Origin: Candidatus Hikarchaeia archaeon HikBin5
GTDB lineage: Archaea; Halobacteriota; Halobacteria; Halobacteriales; Hikarchaeaceae
NCBI GenBank assembly: GCA_009889625.1
Contig: WTZU01000006.1
Location: 1 to 55,489 of the forward strand
DNA: 55,489 nucleotides
Reading direction: 5' to 3'
The position numbers and the translations under genes were made by a program. The notes under the pieces were generated by a model, which was not told where the DNA came from, did no database searches, and was given only the letters and a program-made list of their open reading frames with translations. The first letter of the stretch is position 1. The number at the start of each line of letters is the position of its first letter. Positions 20,033-29,967 of this stretch are shown here, piece by piece.

Positions 20033-21085
20033 ATGGTAATATTTCTCTCAGAATCTGAGGTCGAACAATGCTTAGATATGCAAGCTTCCATTGAAGCACT
20101 AGAATTGGCGTATAATGCAGATGCTGCTGGAAGGGTTGTTAGCATTCCTCGATCAGATATGATACTTCCACTTGGCCAAAATGATGCGTATGTCTACAAA
20201 ATTATGTCTGGCATCATACAGGACTTCGGCGTATCTGCCCTCCGTATCCAATCAGATAGAATTAGATGGGAAGGAGGCAGAAAATATAAATTGGGCATGG
20301 CACGAAACGAGAAATATGTCGAATATGTTCAAATTTATGACATCGAGACAAATGAACCCTTGTTGATCATGCCTGATGGTTATGCTAGTAAAATGCGTGT
20401 TGGGGCAACAAATGCCCTCGGGGCCAAATATATGGCACCATCGTCCGATATCCATACTATGAGTTTACTTGGTGCTGGAAGGCATGCAGGTGGCCAAATA
20501 GAAGCATTCGCTGAAATATTTGATCTCGATCAAGTAAATGTATACAGTCCAACTCCACAAAACCGCGAAGCATTTGCCAATGAATGGGACGACAAATTAG
20601 ATCCCCTTGTTGTCCCCTTTGATACTCCTTCTCAAGCTATATCTGGAACCAATATTCTCGCCTGCGCATCAAATGCAATGCATCCTATTTTCGATGCAGA
20701 TATGATCGAACCTAAAATGCACGTAAGTGCAATCAAAAACCCTGAAATTCCTGGTGAGGCATTCTCTAAAGTAGACCGAGTAGCAGTAGCAACAACACAA
20801 CTTCCCTCTGGTCCTCACAACTATGCACCTAGATTTTCAGATTTTGCTCAAAACCTCACCGAAAAGTGGTCAATTCCCGAATTTGACATAGCTTCTGCTC
20901 AAGACATTTCTTCTCTTATCTCTGAAAACAAACCCCCTCTATCTGATGAAACAACTCTATTTCTTAATAACATTGGAATCGGAATGCAATTCGCAGCCGT
21001 TGGAAAAATTGTCTATGACCGTGCTATAGAAGGGGGATTTGGAAAAGATGTCGACACCGATCTATTTTTACAGTCTGTATGGTGA
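20033..21085 (+). CDS. ornithine cyclodeaminase / mu-crystallin family oxidoreductase
   Basis: YASKMRVGATNALGAKYMAP, SLLGAGRHAGGQIEAF Rossmann, NILACASNAMHPIFDADMI. Confidence 0.88.
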   Translation: MVIFLSESEVEQCLDMQASIEALELAYNADAAGRVVSIPRSDMILPLGQNDAYVYKIMSGIIQDFGVSALRIQSDRIRWEGGRKYKLGMARNEKYVEYVQIYDIETNEPLLIMPDGYASKMRVGATNALGAKYMAPSSDIHTMSLLGAGRHAGGQIEAFAEIFDLDQVNVYSPTPQNREAFANEWDDKLDPLVVPFDTPSQAISGTNILACASNAMHPIFDADMIEPKMHVSAIKNPEIPGEAFSKVDRVAVATTQLPSGPHNYAPRFSDFAQNLTEKWSIPEFDIASAQDISSLISENKPPLSDETTLFLNNIGIGMQFAAVGKIVYDRAIEGGFGKDVDTDLFLQSVW

Positions 21086-21139
21086 TCCCATTTAATAAAA
21101 CCATTTGATTTAATGCCATTGAAGACGTAGAAAAATCCT

Positions 21140-21817
21140 ATGTCATCAGATTTACCAACTCTCGCTTCATTTGTAAACGATTTCACCGAAGAATATCGTA
21201 TCAAAATGGAAAATGCCGTTGAAAAATATTTCACAGATGAATATTTTGATTCCTTAGGTGGGCCACTTGAAATGATGAAAAAACAATTCGCATCTCAAGC
21301 ATGGAGGGAATTCTATATAGGCTGCTTACCGCCTGCAAGGCAAATGACGCAAATATATGAATTAGGAGATCCATATGATCGCGACCGAGATCTTATAGTT
21401 GGTTTAGGTGAACAAATTCGAGATGAAGTCAAACATGCAAAAATATATGCAAACCTATCTGAACAAGTGGGGGTACCATGCGATCTAGCAACTTGGACCG
21501 CTGATAATTATGATAGATTAGTTGCAAAATGCCGTCTAGCGACAGAGTGGGAAAAACCACAATACATAGCAGCAGGATTCCAAGTTTCCACCGAAATAGT
21601 GGCGGCAGAAACCTCTCGTAGAATGGGTGAGTATGTCCAAGATGACTATCCTGAAATAGCAAAAACACTTTTTGATATAACCTCCGATGAAGGAGACCAC
21701 ATCCATTGTGGCCGATTAATCGTAAAACGATTCGCGACAGAGGATGATTTTGATTTTATGCATGAAATTGCAGAGAAAAAGTATAATGCTGCCTTACGAA
21801 TCCTTGAATCTCTCTAA
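21140..21817 (+). CDS. ferritin-like putative di-iron protein
   Basis: Helical protein with paired E..DEVKH and EIVAAE...DEGDH motifs typical of ferritin-like metal sites. Confidence 0.6.
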   Translation: MSSDLPTLASFVNDFTEEYRIKMENAVEKYFTDEYFDSLGGPLEMMKKQFASQAWREFYIGCLPPARQMTQIYELGDPYDRDRDLIVGLGEQIRDEVKHAKIYANLSEQVGVPCDLATWTADNYDRLVAKCRLATEWEKPQYIAAGFQVSTEIVAAETSRRMGEYVQDDYPEIAKTLFDITSDEGDHIHCGRLIVKRFATEDDFDFMHEIAEKKYNAALRILESL

Positions 21818-21820
21818 TCT

Positions 21821-22048
21821 ATGACACAACAAATTTTAAAAATAACCTCTGAAACCAAAGTCCAGTTCTCAGAATCTGCAGAACTACAGAATATCCATCT
21901 CCATGATTTATCTTTTGTGGCAGGAGTTGAAACTGATGGCGACCTCATAACTTCTTGTACAATTGACCTATCCAAATTAATACAATCAATGACTCTCTAC
22001 TCCGCAATGGAAAAAAAGAGAGAAAGTTGGCGTCGCGTACGTAGGTAA
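21821..22048 (+). CDS. hypothetical 75-aa protein
   Basis: Starts 4 nt after the ferritin-like ORF stop, same strand. Confidence 0.5.
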   Translation: MTQQILKITSETKVQFSESAELQNIHLHDLSFVAGVETDGDLITSCTIDLSKLIQSMTLYSAMEKKRESWRRVRR

Positions 22049-22105
22049 ATTTCCACTCAAAAAGCCCAATATTTCTTTAAATCTTATATAATTTCAATCG
22101 AATGA

Positions 22106-22843
22106 TCAGTAAAGTATGTTCCCACCATCTACATTTACTACTTGTCCTGTTATCATCCCACTTTCATGCCCTAATAGGAACCCAATAACATCTGCAATAT
22201 CTTCTGGCTGTATTGCTCGCTTGAGCAGCTGACTAGCTTCTGCACGTTCTTGAATTCTATCTTCTCCTCCTTGTAATGAAGCTGGGGAGGCAGTCAAACC
22301 TGGCATCATTGTATTCACTCGAATATTTCTATCTGCCAATTCTCTCGCCATAGTTCTCGTCATCCCTACTACTGCAGCTTTGGAAGCAATGTAGTGTATA
22401 AGTCCTGCAGTACCTTTTAAAATAGTCCCTGATGATATATTTACAATTCGGGCACCATCATTTAGAGAAGGTACTGCTTCTTTTGTAACAATAAAAACAC
22501 CAGTAGTATTAACTGACATTACTTTCTCAAATTCTTCCACTGTGATGTCTGTAAATGGTTTAAAATTCCCAATCAAAGGTGCATAATAAGCAGCATTATT
22601 AACCAAACCATCTATTTTCGTATCTTTGAACACAGCTCTCATTGATTCCTCATTCGTCACATCTCCTTTACGAAATTCTGCACTACATCCTGCACTTTCT
22701 ATTTCTTTAACGGCATCTGATCCATCTTGTATATCTGTTATTATTACGTGAGCTCCTTTTGCAGCTACTTTTTTTGCAATTGCCAATCCAATCCCTTGTG
22801 AACCACCTGTTACTACTATTGTTTCTCCAGTTAGATCTTGCAT
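22106..22843 (-). CDS. short-chain dehydrogenase/reductase (SDR)
   Basis: TGGSQGIG, NNAAYYAP (NNAA), YIASKAAVVGMTR (YxxxK), GQVVNVDGG. Confidence 0.93.
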   Translation of the reverse strand: MQDLTGETIVVTGGSQGIGLAIAKKVAAKGAHVIITDIQDGSDAVKEIESAGCSAEFRKGDVTNEESMRAVFKDTKIDGLVNNAAYYAPLIGNFKPFTDITVEEFEKVMSVNTTGVFIVTKEAVPSLNDGARIVNISSGTILKGTAGLIHYIASKAAVVGMTRTMARELADRNIRVNTMMPGLTASPASLQGGEDRIQERAEASQLLKRAIQPEDIADVIGFLLGHESGMITGQVVNVDGGNILY

Positions 22844-22894
22844 ATTCGTCCCCTTATCTATACTAAGTGATAAACTGTTTGATCGTTAGATCCA

Positions 22895-23917
22895 TCATCC
22901 CACTATTTTAATATCTATGACAAAATGAGATGTACCTGGACTATACCCTTTGATTCTTCTACTCTCTTCAATGTCAACAACCTTCCCCATCTCTCTTGCC
23001 ACTATTTCAATTTCATCATATGATTGGAATGGATTTGAATCTGCTCTTACCTCATGCAAATGGATCACGCTCCCCTTCCTCGCCACCGAATACGCACCAC
23101 GCAAGAAATCCTTCGAATCATAATGTCCCATTACAATTCTATCGAACATTTCCCCGTTTGTATCTGTCCATGATTTGATGAATTTCCTACAATCATTCTC
23201 TACCGGATATAAATTTTTATCAACACGATTTAGATGGGCATTCTCTTTTAGATATGTTACAGCAGCAGCATTTTTCTCTACTGCTATTACCTCTGCTCCT
23301 GCCATGGCCATGGGAATTGAGAAATATCCTATCCCTGCAAACATATCCAATACTAATTCTTCTTTATTTACCATATCTCCCATATTTTTTCTTTCTCCCC
23401 TGTTCCCTGGAGAAAACATCACTTCTGCTAGATCTACCCTGTATTTTATACCCCATTCTTTATGCACCGTTTTTGTATTTCTAATACCTGCAATAAATTC
23501 TATATCTGGCTTTCTTTGAACTCCTGAAATCCCCCGTCTTGCAAATACAGTTTCTATACCCTGAAATTCTATTAAACATTCTCCCACATCTTCCCTAATA
23601 GTGCATTCTTCAGAAAATTGAACCAAGGCGATCCCCCCAATTATGTCCCATGACATGGGTATGTTTTTTATTTCTTTTTCAGAAAACCCCCTCTCCAAAA
23701 GTAAATCTCTTATGCCCCCTCCCCGTTTTAGAGGGGCATTTTGGGCTATTATTGTTTTATTTTCCATTTCTCGCCCTTCCCCTTTAATCGGAAGTTCTAC
23801 TGATATAGAATCGTGAGATACGATCTTTCTAGATGTATCATATATTTGTTTTCTTTTTAAGAATTCAAGTTCTCTTTTTGCTTCCACCTTTCGAACAATA
23901 ATGGCATTATTCATCAT
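22895..23917 (-). CDS. Trm5/Taw2-family tRNA (wyosine pathway) SAM enzyme
   Basis: AEVMFSPGNRGERKNMGDMVNKEELVLDMFAGIGYFSIPMAMAGAEVIAVEKNAAAVTYLKENAHLNRV; SPGN plus SAM-binding motif. Confidence 0.88.
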   Translation of the reverse strand: MMNNAIIVRKVEAKRELEFLKRKQIYDTSRKIVSHDSISVELPIKGEGREMENKTIIAQNAPLKRGGGIRDLLLERGFSEKEIKNIPMSWDIIGGIALVQFSEECTIREDVGECLIEFQGIETVFARRGISGVQRKPDIEFIAGIRNTKTVHKEWGIKYRVDLAEVMFSPGNRGERKNMGDMVNKEELVLDMFAGIGYFSIPMAMAGAEVIAVEKNAAAVTYLKENAHLNRVDKNLYPVENDCRKFIKSWTDTNGEMFDRIVMGHYDSKDFLRGAYSVARKGSVIHLHEVRADSNPFQSYDEIEIVAREMGKVVDIEESRRIKGYSPGTSHFVIDIKIVG

Positions 23918-25088
23918 TTGGCAATACGTAAACCCCATCTCTCGTTTTTATCACTTTTGTTTCTTTTAACCCCAATTCAATAAACGTTGGCCTAGTTATT
24001 GTAATCGGGTGGTATGTTTCCGGATCCAATATTTGCATCGAATATTCATCATCCATTGACACAATAGACGTTCTATTTGCACTAGAAATATGCTGTATTA
24101 TGTTCAATCTTTTATCATTTATTTTTCCTTTATACGATTCTCCCGTTGAGATGCAAATTCCCTTTAACACCTCTCCTACACTATTGACTAAAATAGGGCC
24201 TCTCTCATCCCCGATGTCTATTATGTCTCCAATAATTACTGCAGGAAGACGAATTAAATAAGCAATTCTATATATTCTATTCCCATCTCTATCTTCTGTC
24301 ACTAGTGTTTCGGAAGTGGATAATGAACCACCCAACTCTTCGGCAATAGATCTAGATATCTTCTGCCCCAACTTACTAGTTGATATTCGTATATCTATTC
24401 CCTCCTTTTTTTCTATTATCTTGGAAATGAAATCATTCCTATCTCCCATCTCCTTTCTCTTCGCTACAATACTATTTGCAATTTCCACTGCACGATTTTT
24501 TTCTTTTTCTGTAGGTACCCTGGCCGCCGATCTAATTTGTATTTCCCCCGCATAATAACCCCCTGATTTTTTTCGACATATTTCACATATTTCCCGTATT
24601 ATTTCAATTTCAATTTTTTTCGTTTCTACTATTTCGCGCCCCCTGACCTCTCCTTCGAATTTACAATCTATTTGTTTAGTTTTTTTATCTATCTCTTTCA
24701 GACTAAATCCCCATTTTATCTCCCCAGCATCTACATGAACCTCTAGTTTTCTTTCTATCATTCCAACTATTACTTCTTCTTCTAATCCTTCTCTTATGTC
24801 ATTCCATCTATTCTTTATATGGATGGCATTACAAACAGAACAAATTTGCATGAGAAATTTATCAGGTATCTTTACTAGTTCGAATTGATCAAAATAACAC
24901 TCAGAACATAACACATTTTGCCTACTACTTTCCCACTCTACTATTTCTCTCCCCGCTGCCCTTTGCCTCTCCCGATCGATAGTCCCTCCGCAACTTGGAC
25001 AAAATAAACCCAATTCACTCATCATTTGTATATGATAACTGGGACAAGTTAATCTTGTACCTCCGTTCTCCAATATATATTCGTTCAA
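23907..25088 (-). CDS. NMD3-family ribosome export/assembly protein
   Basis: N-terminal CPSCGG, CSECYFDQF, CSVC, CEICRKKSGGYYAGEIQIR pattern of NMD3. Confidence 0.9.
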   Translation of the reverse strand: MNEYILENGGTRLTCPSYHIQMMSELGLFCPSCGGTIDRERQRAAGREIVEWESSRQNVLCSECYFDQFELVKIPDKFLMQICSVCNAIHIKNRWNDIREGLEEEVIVGMIERKLEVHVDAGEIKWGFSLKEIDKKTKQIDCKFEGEVRGREIVETKKIEIEIIREICEICRKKSGGYYAGEIQIRSAARVPTEKEKNRAVEIANSIVAKRKEMGDRNDFISKIIEKKEGIDIRISTSKLGQKISRSIAEELGGSLSTSETLVTEDRDGNRIYRIAYLIRLPAVIIGDIIDIGDERGPILVNSVGEVLKGICISTGESYKGKINDKRLNIIQHISSANRTSIVSMDDEYSMQILDPETYHPITITRPTFIELGLKETKVIKTRDGVYVLPNDE

Positions 25089-25128
25089 TTCGGCACATTT
25101 TTAATTATCCCTCTACGTATCGAACCAC

Positions 25129-26037
25129 ATGGTAAGTTCAACAACATATTCTTCCACACCTGCTACTTGGAAAAAAGACCGAGGTTTGCAATTACGCATG
25201 ATTTTAACTACCTTCTCTTTATTTGCCATCTACATCTTTTTCCTCGTATCAATTACCACATATTTTGACGTGGGCCTAGTAGGAATGGCAGGGCTATTCG
25301 GAATATTTTCACTAGTCCAATGGTACTTCTCCGACACATTGGCTTTGCGTTCTATGCGCGCACGAGTAGTCGATCAAACCGAATACCCTGACCTCCACGC
25401 TTCTGTAACACGCCTCGCCTGGCAAGCCAATATTCCTGTGCCCAAAATAGCAGTTGCACCCACTAAATTACCAAATGCCTTCGCAACTGGAAGGTCTAAG
25501 AACCACGCTGCAGTTTGCGTCACTGAAGGCCTTTTGAGACTCCTAGATGAAGACGAATTAGAAGGTGTAATCGCACACGAATTAGCACATATTCGAAACC
25601 AAGACGTTACTACTATGACCATTGCATCTTTCCTATCTACCATCGCATTTATCATTGTTAGATGGGGCTTCTTTTTCGGAGGTATGTCGAGGAATAATAG
25701 GGGGTCAGCACCCATCTATGCAGCAATAGCCATTTCTTTCGCCGTTTGGATAATTTCCTTCTTACTGATAAAAGCACTCTCCCGATACAGAGAATTCGCT
25801 GCCGATCGAGGCGCCGCAGAGATAACTCAAAATCCTGCTGCACTATCCTCTGCACTCCGGAAAATTTCTACTGGAATTTCGATGCTACCTCCTGAAGAGG
25901 AATTCAAATCACAATCAGAAATGAATGCATTTTTTATAATTCCCATTAGACTAGGGTTCATTGGAAAACTTTTCTCAACACACCCTCCTATGGAAGAGCG
26001 AATAGAACGCCTCAACGAACTCCAATATAATTTCTAA
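25129..26037 (+). CDS. htpX: HtpX-like M48 metalloprotease
   Basis: ELEGVIAHELAHIRNQDV (HExxH), REFAADRGAAEIT, THPPMEERIERL. Confidence 0.95.
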   Translation: MVSSTTYSSTPATWKKDRGLQLRMILTTFSLFAIYIFFLVSITTYFDVGLVGMAGLFGIFSLVQWYFSDTLALRSMRARVVDQTEYPDLHASVTRLAWQANIPVPKIAVAPTKLPNAFATGRSKNHAAVCVTEGLLRLLDEDELEGVIAHELAHIRNQDVTTMTIASFLSTIAFIIVRWGFFFGGMSRNNRGSAPIYAAIAISFAVWIISFLLIKALSRYREFAADRGAAEITQNPAALSSALRKISTGISMLPPEEEFKSQSEMNAFFIIPIRLGFIGKLFSTHPPMEERIERLNELQYNF

Positions 26038-26047
26038 ATCGCAAAAA

Positions 26048-26233
26048 TTAATTTTTTTCCTTCGCGATCTGATATGTTTGAATTGCAACTCCTATCAGTG
26101 CTAGTATTCCTCCTCCCCAAATTAGTTCTCTTTGATGAATATATTCTCCATATAATAATAATACTAGTCCCACAACCATGATTCCCAACGCAATCCCTAA
26201 TACATTTAGATTTTTGTCCATATTCAAGGTCAC
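26048..26233 (-). CDS. small two-TM membrane protein
   Basis: 61-aa ORF with two hydrophobic helices. Confidence 0.5.
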   Translation of the reverse strand: MTLNMDKNLNVLGIALGIMVVGLVLLLYGEYIHQRELIWGGGILALIGVAIQTYQIAKEKN

Positions 26234-26422
26234 ACTGCCAGAGATATAAAATTCATTATATTTTATTCGATTTAGAAACTATGCATTTATTGTATTTTTT
26301 TTAGAAAAGATATATAAAATGGATTGCATGCTACCATTTTCCATCTTCCTTAATTTATATTTTCACTTTCGCTCTACTGTATACGGAAGTTTATATCCTC
26401 TCTCTCCTAATCTCAATCTGTT

Positions 26423-27493
26423 ATGGAACCAACTACCTCCGAACAACAAGAAACTCCGCAAAAAATTGAGTCTTCACTAGAAGATTTACCCGGAGTTGGG
26501 CCTGCCACAGCAGAGAAACTACGCGACAGTGGATTTGATTCATATCAAGCCATAGCAGTAGCAAGTCCTATGGAATTATCTAGTACCGCAGACATAGGAG
26601 AAAGCACTGCAGCAGATATTATACAAGCAGCTAGACAAAGTTCTGACATAGGCGGATTCGAAACTGCCACTGAAGTCAAGAAAAGAAGAGATTTAATTGG
26701 AAAACTAACTTGGGGCGTAACTGCAATAGATGATTTACTAGGTGGGGGTGTAGAAACCCAATCTATAACTGAAGTATATGGTCAATTTGGTTCAGGCAAG
26801 TCTCAAGTCACTCACCAACTCTCCGTGAACGTCCAACTCCCTCGGGAATTAGGTGGACTTGAAGGATCTGCTATCTTCATAGACACAGAAGATACTTTCC
26901 GACCCGAGAGGATCGATGATATGGTTCGTGGGCTTGATAGTGATATACAAGCAGCAACCATGCGTTTGCACGATATCGAAGGTTCTCCAGAAGACGAATT
27001 AGCAATCGAAGCCTTAGTTGAATCCATTCTCGAGAATATTCACGTTGCAAAGGCCTTCAACTCCAATCATCAAATGTTACTTGCACAAAAGGCAAAAGAA
27101 CTAGTTGGGAAATCAATGGATTCTAAATTTCCTATCAAACTTGTTTGCGTCGACTCACTCACCGCACATTTCCGTGCTGAGTATGTTGGTAGGGGCACCC
27201 TGGCATCTCGCCAACAGAAGCTCAACAAACACCTCCATGATTTAATGCGAATAAATGATTTATACAATGTCGCAACTCTTGTAACAAATCAAGTATCTTC
27301 CAATCCCGATGCTTTCTTTGGCGACCCCACTCGTCCAATAGGAGGAAACATACTTGGACATACTTCCACTTTCCGTCTATATCTCCGAAAATCAAAAGGG
27401 ACTAAACGTGTAGTCCGTCTGGTAGATGCTCCCAATCTAGCAGATGGGGAGGCTATTATGCTAGTTGAAGGTGGGGGCTTAAAACCAGAATAG
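26423..27493 (+). CDS. radA: DNA repair and recombination protein RadA
   Basis: Hh[18 protein letters not shown]; Walker [36 protein letters not shown]-terminal [21 protein letters not shown]. Confidence 0.97.
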   Translation: MEPTTSEQQETPQKIESSLEDLPGVGPATAEKLRDSGFDSYQAIAVASPMELSSTADIGESTAADIIQAARQSSDIGGFETATEVKKRRDLIGKLTWGVTAIDDLLGGGVETQSITEVYGQFGSGKSQVTHQLSVNVQLPRELGGLEGSAIFIDTEDTFRPERIDDMVRGLDSDIQAATMRLHDIEGSPEDELAIEALVESILENIHVAKAFNSNHQMLLAQKAKELVGKSMDSKFPIKLVCVDSLTAHFRAEYVGRGTLASRQQKLNKHLHDLMRINDLYNVATLVTNQVSSNPDAFFGDPTRPIGGNILGHTSTFRLYLRKSKGTKRVVRLVDAPNLADGEAIMLVEGGGLKPE

Positions 27494-27535
27494 AATTGCA
27501 CCAAGTTTAAGAAATATTTTGATTTATTTTCATCT

Positions 27536-27946
27536 TTATTGCAATTTTGATAATTGTTCTTGGGCCTGTTGACTCAACTTTTCACCTTGTGTCTTTAACC
27601 CATCTATCGCTTCTGAAATTTTTTCCATTCTATCTACTAATGTTTCTATTCTTTCTTCTAGAAGGCTTCTTACTTTCTCTTTATTGCTAACTTTAGAATA
27701 CCCCCCTCCGATCCCAATAATAAAATCATCTTCACTTGCAACTGACGCACGGATGTAGGTTTCACTACCAAGTGGTACTTGGATAGTAGCTCCAGTTGAG
27801 ATAGATTCTATTGTTGAAATTGCCATTTCAACGTCTTCTTTCAATATTTGTAAATTCTGTAGCTCACCATGGAGTGCTTCTAACCTACCCTCTATCTCCA
27901 TCATCGTCTGCGATAGTGCTTGAAGTTCTGGGTTAGCTTGACTCAT
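27536..27946 (-). CDS. pfdA: prefoldin subunit alpha
   Basis: Coiled-coil ends with central IQVPLGSETYIRASVASEDDFIIGIGGGYSKVS. Confidence 0.92.
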   Translation of the reverse strand: MSQANPELQALSQTMMEIEGRLEALHGELQNLQILKEDVEMAISTIESISTGATIQVPLGSETYIRASVASEDDFIIGIGGGYSKVSNKEKVRSLLEERIETLVDRMEKISEAIDGLKTQGEKLSQQAQEQLSKLQ

Positions 27947-28118
27947 TGGACAAGACCTCTTCGATTATAACCTGATTCCGTTTTAAACGATGTTGGCTAC
28001 CAAAATTCGCATAACAATGTTCCATAGCTAAATCCGAATTTTGGGCATCTACGTCCACTTTGAAAGGGGCCCATTGCGCACCCGACCGAAAACGACCTTG
28101 AATTGAGAATATAGGCAT
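27933..28118 (-). CDS. rpl18a: 50S ribosomal protein L18Ae (LX)
   Basis: MPIFSIQGRFRSGAQWAPFKVDVDAQNSDLAMEHCYANFGSQHRLKRNQVIIEEV; overlaps pfdA start. Confidence 0.9.
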   Translation of the reverse strand: MPIFSIQGRFRSGAQWAPFKVDVDAQNSDLAMEHCYANFGSQHRLKRNQVIIEEVLSNESS

Positions 28119-28157
28119 ACAGTCTCATGAGATACCGCGTGGCAAGAATCTTACTAA

Positions 28158-29195
28158 TCAATTATCTAAAACTATCTGCATGGATTTTTTTGGGAAATGC
28201 ACCCATATCTCCCTTCCCTTTTTTAAATTTTTAATTTCATTGTGATCCAAAGGTACATTCACTCTAATGTTTTCTTCCACCCCTTCGATATTCAATTCGA
28301 CGGCATATCTGTGGCCCTTAAATATTTTTTCAATAATCTCCCCCTCCATCCAATTTATTCCTCCCCCTTGCGTACCTAGAATGATGTCATCCGGACGAAT
28401 GGACACATGTATTGTTTCCTCATTTCCATTTTGTTCAGCCACTATTTCCAAGTTATAAGGTCCCCATCCAACCACCCTTTCATTTCCACTCTTCTCTTTC
28501 ATTTCCATCCTCAAAATATTCGATTCCCCTGTTATTTCTGCAGCTATTATTGTAGTAGGCTTTTTAAACACATCTTCTGGAGTTCCAATCTGGCAAATTC
28601 CCCCTTTCGACATAATTGCAATTCTATCTCCAATTTCCCATGCAATTTCCCTATCATGGGTCACATATACCACTGGTATCTTAACCCGCTTCAATATTTT
28701 TCTAAGGTCTGGGGCCAATTTCTTTCTAACTGGGTAGTCTAGGCTACTTAGGGGTTCGTCCAATAATAATATTTTTGGCATAGAAATTATGGCACGTGCC
28801 AATTCCACGCGATTTTTTTCTCCACCTGACAATGCCCCGACCGAACGATCTAGTATATGTTCAATTCCAAAAATATCAACAATTTTATTTATATCTTCCT
28901 CAGTTGAATTTGCATACTTGATATTTTCCAACACCGTCATGTGTGGAAACAGTGCATCCTCTTGAAACACGATAGAAACACCTCTATTTTCTATTGATTC
29001 TTCTGACACTCTTTCATTTCCAATTATTATCTCTCCACTATCTAGTTGTGATATCCCCGAAATTACATTTATCAGTGTTGTTTTTCCAGAACCAGATGGC
29101 CCTAATATGACAAGAATTTCATTTTCAACAATCAAATCTAGTGGGCCTAACAAAAAATTCCCCAATGATTTGACCACTGATTTAATATGAAGCAT
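28158..29195 (-). CDS. molybdate/tungstate-type ABC transporter ATP-binding protein
   Basis: LGPSGSGKTTLINVI, LSGGEKNRVELARAI, LLDEPLSSLD, C-terminal TOBE-like region; probable start MLHIKSVVKS. Confidence 0.88.
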   Translation of the reverse strand: MLHIKSVVKSLGNFLLGPLDLIVENEILVILGPSGSGKTTLINVISGISQLDSGEIIIGNERVSEESIENRGVSIVFQEDALFPHMTVLENIKYANSTEEDINKIVDIFGIEHILDRSVGALSGGEKNRVELARAIISMPKILLLDEPLSSLDYPVRKKLAPDLRKILKRVKIPVVYVTHDREIAWEIGDRIAIMSKGGICQIGTPEDVFKKPTTIIAAEITGESNILRMEMKEKSGNERVVGWGPYNLEIVAEQNGNEETIHVSIRPDDIILGTQGGGINWMEGEIIEKIFKGHRYAVELNIEGVEENIRVNVPLDHNEIKNLKKGREIWVHFPKKSMQIVLDN

Positions 29196-29967
29196 AATCT
29201 CCTCCAATTTCTTTCCCCATTCTGCCAATTAAAACAATCACAATCATTGAACTTACTAGTAATATCATTGTCATTTGGAATGCATTTCCAATCCCTCCTG
29301 TTATGAATGAAACCCATATTTGAGTTGGCATGGTCCTTGGGTAGTATGCCATCATTACAGTTGCACCAAATTCCCCCATGGCTCTGGCAAATGCGAGCAT
29401 TGCCCCTGCAATTATTCCTTTCATTGATAAAGGCAATGTAATTTTCCAAAAAGTTTGAATTTTGGTTTTCCCTAGGGATCTCGATGCATATTCTAGTTTC
29501 TCATCCACTGAATCAAACCCCACCTTTGCTGAGATCACAATGAATGGAGATATGACAAATACTTGTGCAAGTATTATTCCTATCATCGATTGAGTCAATT
29601 CAATCCCTGATGAAGCTGCTAGTGATCCTATTATTGAACCTGGTCCCAACAATGTAAGTAGTACCATTCCACTGACTATTGGAGGGAGCAACAGTGGTAA
29701 AAATACTATAAATAAAACGAAATCTTTCAAACTAGATCTATCCCGGGATAGGAAGTATGCTAACGGAATTCCTAACATGCATGAAATCACCACGCTCATG
29801 GCAGAGGTGCTCATCGACGTAATTATTGCAGATGAAATTCCCCCTCCCATGCTACTTATTCTTCCGTATTCATTTCCGCCCCAAAATACTAATGAAAAAA
29901 TAGGAGCAATGTAGTATATTACAAGAATTCCCCCCAATAACTGTAAGATTGATATTTTATTCTTCAC
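29182..29967 (-). CDS. molybdate/tungstate-type ABC transporter permease
   Basis: EAA-like loop FARAMGEFGATVMMAYYPRTMPTQIW, typical ModB/WtpB. Confidence 0.9.
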   Translation of the reverse strand: MKNKISILQLLGGILVIYYIAPIFSLVFWGGNEYGRISSMGGGISSAIITSMSTSAMSVVISCMLGIPLAYFLSRDRSSLKDFVLFIVFLPLLLPPIVSGMVLLTLLGPGSIIGSLAASSGIELTQSMIGIILAQVFVISPFIVISAKVGFDSVDEKLEYASRSLGKTKIQTFWKITLPLSMKGIIAGAMLAFARAMGEFGATVMMAYYPRTMPTQIWVSFITGGIGNAFQMTMILLVSSMIVIVLIGRMGKEIGGDYASY

